A stretch of 64,000 nt of DNA from Actinacidiphila alni (GTDB taxonomy: Bacteria > Actinomycetota > Actinomycetes > Streptomycetales > Streptomycetaceae). Made by a program: the position numbers and the translations under genes. A model generated the notes under the pieces. The model had not been told where the DNA came from. It was given only the letters and a program-made list of their open reading frames with translations, and did not search any database. This document shows, piece after piece, positions 57,288 through 64,000 of this stretch (positions within the stretch are counted from its first letter, which is position 1; every line of letters starts with the position of its first letter). The stretch spans positions 56,432-120,431 of the forward strand of contig NZ_FONG01000025.1 of the NCBI RefSeq assembly GCF_900112845.1, in the 5' to 3' direction.

Positions 57288-57684
57288 GCAGCACCCGGCC
57301 CTGCGCGTCCGTCGCGTCATTGCCGGCCAGCAGCATGATGCCGTCGATCAGCGCCCAGATGCCGCAGCCGCCGCAGGTGAAGAGCTGGCCGAGCGCCATG
57401 CCCGTGTGCCCGGTGTAGAAGCGGCCGATGCCGAAGCCGCCGAGGAAGAGCTGCAGCACTCCCGCGACCACCTTGGACTTGTCCGAATACGGCCGCCCGT
57501 AAGGGTCGTAACCGTAAGGCGCCGCCGGGTCACCGGTGTAGCTGCCGGCGGGCGGCGGCGGGTAGGCGCCGCCTTGCTGCGGGTAGCCGTATCCGGGGGC
57601 CTGGCCCCCGGGCTGCTGCGGGTAGCCGTAGCCCGGCTGCTGGTCCCCGTAAGGATTCTGCCCGTACGGATTCTGGTCGGACAT
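57280..57684 (-). CDS. TM2 domain protein
   Basis: ATG 57684 with GGGGGACGAG upstream gives 134 residues. The first 70 are a Pro/Tyr/Gly/Gln-rich repeat region (NPYGQNPYGDQQPGYGYPQQPGG), then KSKVVAGVLQLFLGGFGIGRFYTGHTGMALGQLFTCGGCGIWALIDGIMLLAG, the two-helix TM2 domain with its charged GRFYxG loop. Such proteins sit in the membrane with a disordered cytosolic tail. The role is unknown. It is the first gene of a two-gene operon with the DUF2752 gene. Confidence 0.9.
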   Translation of the reverse strand: MSDQNPYGQNPYGDQQPGYGYPQQPGGQAPGYGYPQQGGAYPPPPAGSYTGDPAAPYGYDPYGRPYSDKSKVVAGVLQLFLGGFGIGRFYTGHTGMALGQLFTCGGCGIWALIDGIMLLAGNDATDAQGRVLRG

Positions 57685-58084
57685 GTCTCGTCCCCCTGCT
57701 GAACGCCTGGATGCGCTCGTGTGTGGCTGTCGTTGCCGGACATCTTTGCAGTACGGCACCTGCCGCGTCGCGGTTCACCCCGGATTCGCACATCCACTCG
57801 CACGTCGGCCCGATGCCCCCTCCGTCCCCTGACGTGCGGAGAATCACTGCCGTACCGCGGCCCGGCCACGGCTGTGATCATGGCCATGCCCGGGGAAGAG
57901 CCCCCGCGAACGCGCCCCCGCGCGCTTCCGGGAATCCGGCCGGGGATACCGTCCATGCGGCAGACAGACCGGTTGTCGGGTTACCGTTCCAGTGGCGTTG
58001 TGGACTTTTCCCGTTTGACACGGGACAGGGAGGTACGGTCACACTCCGCAGCGACACACCTTCTACCGGGAGAGAAGAGCGAAG
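57685..58084. other. Divergent region between the TM2 gene and topA
   Basis: 400 bp holding the promoters of both flanking genes. Close to topA there is TTGACA (58016-58021) and TACGGT (58035-58040), too close together (13 bp) for a standard pair. GGGAGAG at 58068-58074 is the topA ribosome site. The rest looks non-coding, although shadow frames run through it. Confidence 0.5.
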
Positions 58085-60880
58085 TTGTCCCCGACCCGCG
58101 AGACCGCACGAAGCGGCCAGCGACTCGTCATTGTCGAGTCGCCTGCCAAGGCGAAAACGATCAAGGGATATCTGGGCCCTGGATACGTCGTCGAGGCCAG
58201 CGTCGGGCACATCCGCGACCTCCCCAACGGGGCCGCCGAAGTGCCGGCGGAGTACAAGGGCCAGCCGTGGGCGCGGCTCGGCGTCAATGTGGACAGCGAT
58301 TTCCAACCGATCTACGTCGTCAACGCCGATAAGAAGGCTCAGGTCAAGAAGCTCAAGGACCTCCTCAAGGAGTCCGACGAACTCTTCCTCGCCACCGATG
58401 AGGACCGCGAGGGCGAGGCCATCGCCTGGCATTTGCAGGAAATCCTCAAGCCCAAGGTGCCCGTGCACCGGATGGTGTTCCACGAGATCACCAAGGACGC
58501 CATCCAGGAAGCGGTGCGCAACCCGCGCGAGCTGAACCAGCGCCTGGTCGACGCCCAGGAGACCCGCCGTATCCTCGACCGGCTCTACGGCTACGAGGTC
58601 TCCCCGGTGCTGTGGAAGAAGGTCATGCCGCGGCTGTCCGCCGGCCGCGTGCAGTCGGTGGCCACCCGGCTGGTCGTGGAGCGCGAGCGCGAGCGGATGG
58701 CCTTCCGCACCGCCGACTACTGGGACCTGACCGGCACCTTCTCCACCGGCCGGGCCGGCGACGCCTCCGACCCCTCCAGCCTCACCGCCCGGCTCACCAC
58801 GGTCGACGGCCGCCGGGTCGCCCAGGGCCGCGACTTCGACGCGTCCACCGGACAGCTCAAGGCCGGCTCCCAGGTGCTGCACCTGGACGAGAGCGCCGCC
58901 CGCGCCCTGGCCGCCGCGCTCGCCGACACGCAGTTCACCGTCCGCGGCGTCGAGTCCAAGCCGTACCGCCGCTCCCCGTACGCGCCCTTCCGCACCACGA
59001 CCCTCCAGCAGGAGGCGTCCCGCAAGCTCGGTTTCGGCGCGAAGGCCACCATGCAGGTGGCGCAGAAGCTGTACGAGAACGGCTTCATCACCTATATGCG
59101 TACGGACTCCACGACGCTGTCGGAGACCGCGGTGCGCGCCGCCCGCGCCCAGGTCACCCAGCTGTACGGGGCCGACTACCTGCCGGACAAGCCGCGCGTC
59201 TACACGGGCAAGGTCAAGAACGCGCAGGAGGCGCACGAGGCGATCCGCCCCTCCGGCGACCGCTTCCGCACCCCCGCGGAGACCGGCCTGACCGGCGACC
59301 AGTTCCGGCTCTACGAGCTGATCTGGATGCGTACGGTCGCCTCCCAGATGAAGGACGCGGTCGGCCAGTCCGTCACCGTCCGGGTCGGCGGCGCCTCCGC
59401 CGACGGCCGCGACGCGGAATTCTCCGCCAGCGGCAAGATCATCACCTTCCACGGCTTCCTCAAGGCGTACGTGGAAGGCGCCGACGACCCCAACGCCGAG
59501 CTGGACGACCGCGAGCGCCGGCTGCCGCAGGTCACCGAGGGCGACCCGCTCAGTGCCGAGGAGATCACCGCCGACGGCCACTCCACCAAGCCGCCCGCCC
59601 GCTACACCGAGGCGTCGCTGGTCAAGGAGCTGGAGGAGCGGGAGATCGGCCGCCCGTCGACGTACGCGACGATCCTGGGCACCATCCTCGACCGCGGCTA
59701 CGTCTTCAAGAAGGGCACGGCGCTCGTCCCGACCTTCCTGTCCTTCGCCGTCGTCAATCTGCTGGAGAAGCACTTCGGCCGGCTCGTCGACTACGACTTC
59801 ACCGCCTCCATGGAGGACGACCTCGACCGCATCGCCCGCGGCGAGGCCCAGGCCGTGCCGTGGCTGCGCCGCTTCTACTTCGGCTCCGACGACGACCCGA
59901 CCCCGGCTGCCGCGTCGGCCGCCGACGCGGGCAACGGGGACGGCGACCACCTCGGTGGCCTGAAGGAACTCGTCGAGGACCTCGGCGCGATCGACGCCCG
60001 GGAGATCTCGTCCTTCCCGGTCGGCGACGGCATCATGCTGCGGGTCGGCCGCTACGGCCCCTACATCGAGAAGGGCGAGCGCGGCGAGGACGACCACCGC
60101 CGCGCCGACGTGCCCGAGGACCTGCCGCCGGACGAGCTGTCCGTCGAGTACGCCGAGGAGCTGTTCGCCAAGCCCAGCGGCGACTTCGAACTCGGCACCG
60201 ACCCGGCGACCGGCCGGCCCATCGTCGCCAAGGACGGCCGCTACGGTCCCTATGTCACCGAGGTGCTGCCCGAGGACACCCCGAAGACCGGCAAGAACGC
60301 GGTCAAGCCGCGCACCGCGTCGCTCTTCAAGTCGATGTCCATCGACACCGTCACCCTTGAGGAAGCCCTCAAGCTGATGTCGCTGCCGCGCGTCGTCGGC
60401 ACCGACGCCGAAGGCGTCGAGATCACCGCGCAGAACGGCCGCTACGGGCCCTACCTGAAGAAGGGCACGGACTCGCGCTCGCTGGAGACCGAGGACCAGC
60501 TCTTCTCCATCACCCTCGACGAGGCGCTCGCCATCTACGCCCAGCCCAAGCAGCGCGGGCGCGCCGCCGCCAAGCCCCCGCTCAAGGAACTCGGCACCGA
60601 CCCGGTCAGCGAGCGGCCCGTCGTCGTCAAGGACGGCCGCTTCGGTCCTTACGTCACCGACGGCGAGACCAACGCGACGCTGCGGCGCGACGACGACGTC
60701 GAGTCCATCACCCCTGAGCGCGGGTACGAACTCCTCGCGGAGAAGCGGGCCAAGGGGCCGGTCAAGAAGAAGGCTGCCGCCAAGAAGGCCCCGGCGAAGA
60801 AGGCCGCGGCCAAGAAGGCCACGGCCACGAAGAAGGCTGCTTCCGCTCCGGCGAAGAAGGCCGCCGCCTCCAAGAAGTAA
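58085..60880 (+). CDS. topA: DNA topoisomerase I
   Basis: A TTG start (58085) behind GGGAGAGAAGAG gives 931 residues. The Toprim domain opens with LVIVESPAKAKTIKGYLGPGY near residue 15 and has LATDEDREGEAIAWHL near 105 (metal Asp/Glu). PRLSAGRVQSVATRLVV follows near 180, and the catalytic Tyr is residue 337 in FITYMRTDSTTLSE. Instead of zinc fingers, the C-terminal part holds repeated domains of the form FPVGDGIMLRVGRYGPYIEKG and GRYGPYV, and it ends in a Lys/Ala-rich tail (KKAAAKKAPAKKAAAKK) that is typical of Streptomyces TopA and adds DNA binding. It relaxes negative supercoils. Confidence 0.97.
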   Translation: MSPTRETARSGQRLVIVESPAKAKTIKGYLGPGYVVEASVGHIRDLPNGAAEVPAEYKGQPWARLGVNVDSDFQPIYVVNADKKAQVKKLKDLLKESDELFLATDEDREGEAIAWHLQEILKPKVPVHRMVFHEITKDAIQEAVRNPRELNQRLVDAQETRRILDRLYGYEVSPVLWKKVMPRLSAGRVQSVATRLVVERERERMAFRTADYWDLTGTFSTGRAGDASDPSSLTARLTTVDGRRVAQGRDFDASTGQLKAGSQVLHLDESAARALAAALADTQFTVRGVESKPYRRSPYAPFRTTTLQQEASRKLGFGAKATMQVAQKLYENGFITYMRTDSTTLSETAVRAARAQVTQLYGADYLPDKPRVYTGKVKNAQEAHEAIRPSGDRFRTPAETGLTGDQFRLYELIWMRTVASQMKDAVGQSVTVRVGGASADGRDAEFSASGKIITFHGFLKAYVEGADDPNAELDDRERRLPQVTEGDPLSAEEITADGHSTKPPARYTEASLVKELEEREIGRPSTYATILGTILDRGYVFKKGTALVPTFLSFAVVNLLEKHFGRLVDYDFTASMEDDLDRIARGEAQAVPWLRRFYFGSDDDPTPAAASAADAGNGDGDHLGGLKELVEDLGAIDAREISSFPVGDGIMLRVGRYGPYIEKGERGEDDHRRADVPEDLPPDELSVEYAEELFAKPSGDFELGTDPATGRPIVAKDGRYGPYVTEVLPEDTPKTGKNAVKPRTASLFKSMSIDTVTLEEALKLMSLPRVVGTDAEGVEITAQNGRYGPYLKKGTDSRSLETEDQLFSITLDEALAIYAQPKQRGRAAAKPPLKELGTDPVSERPVVVKDGRFGPYVTDGETNATLRRDDDVESITPERGYELLAEKRAKGPVKKKAAAKKAPAKKAAAKKATATKKAASAPAKKAAASKK

Positions 60881-60890
60881 GGGCGCCCGA

Positions 60891-61022
60891 CAGGGGCGCG
60901 GGGAACTGCGCGCTCAGCCACATCCGTGGTGCGGGTGAAAAACCGCCCCCAGCGGGGCGGATGCTGTTGTTTTTGCGACCACCGGCCGGTGGGGGCTGAG
61001 CGCGCAGTTCCCCGCGCCCCTG
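60891..61022. repeat. 29-bp perfect inverted repeat downstream of topA
   Basis: Arms 60891-60919 and 60994-61022 are exact complements (one arm starts CAGGGGCGCGGGGAACTG), separated by 74 bp. The wording GGGGCGCGGGGAACTGCGCG is a common dispersed intergenic element in Streptomyces genomes (from memory). The loop contains the topA terminator. Confidence 0.85.
60943..60975 (+). terminator. Intrinsic terminator of topA
   Basis: CCGCCCC (60943-60949) pairs with GGGGCGG (60954-60960), then TTGTTTTT (60967-60974). It is one of the few hairpins in this window followed by a proper T tract. Confidence 0.75.
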
Positions 61023-61120
61023 AGGGGCCTGGTCCTCCGCACGCGCGGGCACAGGGGCCGCGCCCCTGGAAGGGGTACCGCACTCCGAATGGCGCGCCGC
61101 ATGGCGGATAGGCTGTTGGG

Positions 61121-64000
61121 ATGACGCCATCCCAGCAGCAGCCCGCCGCAGACGTCACCGTCACCGACGCGTTCGCCACGGACCTGGCCGCGGACTCCCG
61201 CGAGCGCGCCGTCGGCGCGCTGCTGAAGATCCCGGCGCTGCGGAAACTGTGGAGCGCACAACTCACGGGCGCCGTCGCGGACCGCCTCGGCCTGCTCGTG
61301 CTGCTGTGGCTGGCGGTGCAGGCGGCGGCGGCCGACGGCGCGTACGGCGGCGGATACCGCGGTGTGTCGCTGGCGGTCGCGGCGGTGTTCGCCGCGCGCC
61401 TGGTCGCGACGCTGCTGTTCGGCGCGGTGCTGCTCGGCCCGCTGTCGGCGCTGACCGCCGAGGGCGGCAAGCTCGACCGCCGGTGGACGATGATCGGCGC
61501 GGACGCCGTACGCCTCGGCCTGTTCATCGTCGCGCCGCTGTGGATCACCTGGTCGCAGCACAACGCGCTGACGTGGCTGCTGGTGACCGCCTTCGTGACG
61601 GGCATCGCCGAGCGGCTGTGGGCGGTCGCCAAGGACGGCGCCGCCCCGCTGCTCCTGCCGCCGCCGGGCGACACCTCGGTGCGGCCCGCGCCCGACCACC
61701 TGGCGACGCTGCACCGCCTCGACCTGCGGACCAGCTTCTCCGCGCTGCCGCTGGCCGCCGCCGCGATGGTGGTGGTCACGCTGGTGAACACGCTGATCGC
61801 GGTCGGCGTGACGTGGTTCGACCAGCACCAGGTGGCGCTGTCGTCGTACGTGGCGGCCGGCCTGTTCTCGTCCTCGATGTCGGTGCTCTACCTGCTGGAA
61901 CTGCCCTCGGGCACGGTGGCGCGCCCGCGCTCCCCGCTCGAAGGGCTGCGGCTGCCCAAGGGCCCCGCGGGCGCGGAACGCGGCCGGACCGGCGCGCTGC
62001 CGCTGCTGGTCCTGGCCACCGCCGCGGTGGTCGGCGCGATCGGTACGGCCGTCGCCGTCTCGGTGCTGCACGCGCTCGACCTCGGCTTCGGGCCGACCGG
62101 TTTCGGCCTGCTCGTGCTGGCGCTGACCGCCGGTACGGTGTGCGGCATCCGCCTGGCGCCGCGTACGCTCCCGGCGCTGTCCAGGCGCCGCCTGCTCGCG
62201 CTGTCCATCGGCATCACCGGCCTCGGCCTGCTGCTCACCGGCATCGTCGCCGACCAGACCACCGTGCTGCTGCTGGCGCTGCTGACCGGCGCCGCCGCGG
62301 GCGTCACCGCCAACACCGGCCACGTCCTCATCGAGCAGGAGGCGGAGGCGGGACGGCGCGGCCGTACCACCGAGCACCTGCACGCGGTCTCCCGGGCCGT
62401 GCTGGCCGTGGCGGTGATCGCCGGGCCCGCGGTGGCCGGCGCGATCGGGCCGCACCGCATCCAGAAGGGCCACTTCACCTTCGACCACGGCGGCGCCGCG
62501 TACACCCTGATGCTGGTCGGCGCGCTGCTGCTGCCGGTCGCCGCGCTCGTCCTCGGCAAGACCGACGACCGCAGCGGCGTTCCGCTGCGGCGGGACCTGC
62601 GCGAGGCGCTGACCGGCGCGGAACCGGCCGTCGCCCCGGCCGCGACGGGCTTCTTCATCGCCATAGAGGGCGGTGACGGCGCGGGCAAGTCCACCCAGGT
62701 CGAGGCGCTCGCCGAGTGGATCCGCGCCAAGGGCCACGAAGTGGTCGTCACCCGCGAGCCGGGCGCGACCGCGATCGGCAAGCGGCTGCGGTCGATCCTG
62801 CTCGACGTGGCGTCCGGCGGGATCTCGCACCGCGCCGAGGCGCTGCTGTACGCGGCCGACCGCGCGGAACACATCGACACGGTGGTCAGGCCCGCGCTCG
62901 AACGCGGCGCCGTCGTCATCTCCGACCGCTACATCGACTCCTCCGTCGCCTACCAGGGCGCCGGCCGCGACCTCGCGCCCACCGAGATCGCCCGGATCTC
63001 CCGCTGGGCCACCGACGGGCTCGTTCCGCACCTGACCGTGCTGCTCGACGTCTCGCCCGAGGCCGCCCGCGAACGCTTCACCGAGGCGCCCGACCGGCTG
63101 GAGTCCGAGCCCGCCGCCTTCCACCAGCGGGTGCGCGCCGGTTTCCTGACGCTCGCCGCCGCCGACCCCGGCCGCTACCTCGTCGTGGACGGTGGCCAGG
63201 ACCCGGCCGACGTCACCACCGTCGTACGGCACCGGCTCGACCAGCTCCTGCCGCTGTCCGAGCAGGAGATCGAGGCCCGTGCCGAGGCCGAGCGGCAGGC
63301 CGCCGCCGAGGCCGCCCGGCTCGCCGCCGAGGAGGCCGCCCGCAAGGCGGAGGAGGAGCGGCTGGAGCGCGAGCGCCAGGAGCAGCTCGAACGGCTCCGC
63401 CGCGAGGAGGAAGAGCGCCGGCTCGCCGCCGAGGAGGAAGCGCGCCGCGAGATCGCCGAGCGCGCCGCCGCCCGCGAGGCGGAGGCCGCCCGGCTGCGCG
63501 CCGAGGAGGAGGCCCGCGTCGCCGCGGAGGAGACCGCGCGGCGCGAGGCGGAGGAGGCGGCCCGCGCCGCCGAGCAGGAACGGCTCCGGCGGCTCGCCGA
63601 GGAGCAGGCGCGGCTGCGCGCCGAGGCGGAGGAACGGCGCCTGGAGAAGCAGCGCAAGGCGGAGGAGGCGCTGCTGCGGGCCGAGCGGGCCCGTACGGAG
63701 GCGGCCGCGGCCGCCGCTGCTGCGGCTGCCGCCGCCGAGTCCGGGGGTACGGAGGAGACGACCGAGGTCACGGCGCTGCCCGTGGAGCCCGTCGAGCCGG
63801 CCGAGCCCGGGGCCTCGTCCTCCGACACGACGCTCGTGAACGTCGTTCCGGCGGTGCCGGATGCCGAGAAGACGGCGGTGCTCCGGGCGGTGCCGGCCGA
63901 GGAGGCCGACTCCGAGGAGACGACGGTGCTTCCCGCGGTGACCGAGGATTCGTCGGAGACGACGGTGCTGCCTGCGGTGACCGAGGATTCGTCGGAGACG
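61121..64000 (+). CDS. tmk: Thymidylate kinase fused to an N-terminal transporter-like membrane domain (runs off the window)
   Basis: ATG 61121 (6 nt after TAGGCT) stays open to the window end (960 codons). Residues 1-500 contain about twelve hydrophobic segments and look like an MFS-type membrane domain. Residues 512-715 are a thymidylate kinase: FFIAIEGGDGAGKSTQVEALA (P-loop, near 516), VVTREPGATAIGKRLRSIL, DRYIDSSVAYQGAGRDLAP near 600 and the LTVLLDVSPEAARER region. Residues 720-890 are a highly charged Glu/Arg/Ala helix, probably a long coiled coil, followed by a Thr/Val/Glu-rich tail with 13-residue repeats. This membrane-kinase fusion is a known Streptomyces variant of Tmk. It would make dTDP from dTMP at the membrane. 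Confidence 0.93.
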   Translation, partial: MTPSQQQPAADVTVTDAFATDLAADSRERAVGALLKIPALRKLWSAQLTGAVADRLGLLVLLWLAVQAAAADGAYGGGYRGVSLAVAAVFAARLVATLLFGAVLLGPLSALTAEGGKLDRRWTMIGADAVRLGLFIVAPLWITWSQHNALTWLLVTAFVTGIAERLWAVAKDGAAPLLLPPPGDTSVRPAPDHLATLHRLDLRTSFSALPLAAAAMVVVTLVNTLIAVGVTWFDQHQVALSSYVAAGLFSSSMSVLYLLELPSGTVARPRSPLEGLRLPKGPAGAERGRTGALPLLVLATAAVVGAIGTAVAVSVLHALDLGFGPTGFGLLVLALTAGTVCGIRLAPRTLPALSRRRLLALSIGITGLGLLLTGIVADQTTVLLLALLTGAAAGVTANTGHVLIEQEAEAGRRGRTTEHLHAVSRAVLAVAVIAGPAVAGAIGPHRIQKGHFTFDHGGAAYTLMLVGALLLPVAALVLGKTDDRSGVPLRRDLREALTGAEPAVAPAATGFFIAIEGGDGAGKSTQVEALAEWIRAKGHEVVVTREPGATAIGKRLRSILLDVASGGISHRAEALLYAADRAEHIDTVVRPALERGAVVISDRYIDSSVAYQGAGRDLAPTEIARISRWATDGLVPHLTVLLDVSPEAARERFTEAPDRLESEPAAFHQRVRAGFLTLAAADPGRYLVVDGGQDPADVTTVVRHRLDQLLPLSEQEIEARAEAERQAAAEAARLAAEEAARKAEEERLERERQEQLERLRREEEERRLAAEEEARREIAERAAAREAEAARLRAEEEARVAAEETARREAEEAARAAEQERLRRLAEEQARLRAEAEERRLEKQRKAEEALLRAERARTEAAAAAAAAAAAAESGGTEETTEVTALPVEPVEPAEPGASSSDTTLVNVVPAVPDAEKTAVLRAVPAEEADSEETTVLPAVTEDSSETTVLPAVTEDSSET
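63920..64000 (+). repeat. 39-bp in-frame repeats at the truncated 3' end of tmk
   Basis: Two full units (63920-63958 and 63959-63997) and the start of a third. Each encodes TTVLPAVTEDSSE; the copies differ only at two synonymous sites. The array continues beyond the window. Confidence 0.9.

Noticed and set aside
1..64000. CRISPR array, insertion sequence, integrase or antibiotic gene cluster
   Set aside because: Looked for regularly spaced direct repeats, transposase or recombinase motifs and modular synthases; none was seen.
1..64000. TTA (bldA-dependent) leucine codons in the genes
   Set aside because: The TTA triplets I checked by eye were out of frame or intergenic. The check was not exhaustive, so no claim is made.

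Overview
The window is a stretch of chromosome from a high-GC actinobacterium, almost certainly a member of the Streptomycetaceae. The evidence is the very high GC content with C/G-rich third codon positions, the frequent GTG/TTG starts, and many genes that begin 6-8 nt after a TAnnnT box with no Shine-Dalgarno sequence. Recognisable Streptomyces loci include bldG with its anti-sigma partner, crp, ssd-tad, hppA, topA with a Lys-rich tail, and a thymidylate kinase fused to a membrane domain. From memory, the order from crp to tmk matches the S. coelicolor interval around SCO3571-SCO3542, and the fbaA-pyrE part matches the region around SCO3649-3655. No rRNA, tRNA, phage, insertion sequence, CRISPR or biosynthetic cluster was seen; this is mostly conserved core chromosome.

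Layout. 1-2 kb: a truncated PIG-V-like mannosyltransferase, a GNAT acetyltransferase and a VOC protein. 2-6 kb: an iron-siderophore ABC importer (ATPase, lipoprotein, fused double permease) under a near-perfect DmdR/IdeR iron box. 6-12 kb: a PLP aminotransferase, a DUF2617 protein, a membrane-bound spermidine synthase-like protein, a CoxG-like SRPBCC protein and an aldose epimerase-like protein. 12-16 kb: pyrE, a parS-like site inside a perfect hairpin, fbaA, a DUF3151 protein and a DUF3152 putative metalloprotease. 15.8-19.1 kb: a tryptophan-to-anthranilate operon (kynA, kynU, kynB-like). 19.2-29.6 kb: crp, a MarR/FUSC divergent pair, a LysR/SDR divergent pair, a second SDR, nth, a NUDIX gene and a MarP-type protease. 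29.8-37.3 kb: epoxide hydrolase, holin-like protein, nhaA, acs and a SulP-carbonic anhydrase fusion. 37.5-42 kb: a lipoprotein with a deacetylase-like look, a CooC/MinD-like ATPase, a degenerate Fic-like protein, a candidate 6S-like RNA and a HAD phosphatase. 42-48 kb: a candidate small RNA and two DnaA boxes upstream of ssd and a Tad pilus operon. 48-51.6 kb: an Hrq1/SftH-type helicase, bldG and its anti-sigma partner. 51.8-64 kb: hppA, a lipoprotein, a methyltransferase, DUF2752 and TM2 genes, topA, a long inverted repeat, and the tmk fusion running off the end.

What stands out is not one new cassette but regulatory and structural detail in an otherwise conserved region: the parS-like hairpin upstream of fbaA; a DnaA-box pair and a candidate sRNA in front of ssd-tad; a rod-like RNA candidate in the convergent gap downstream of the Fic-like gene; a TadE-like gene with no stop codon that runs antisense into the helicase gene; short in-frame tandem repeats at the ends of several unrelated proteins; and a dense set of apparently leaderless genes.

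All calls are from reading the sequence and remembered family features. No database search or alignment was run.
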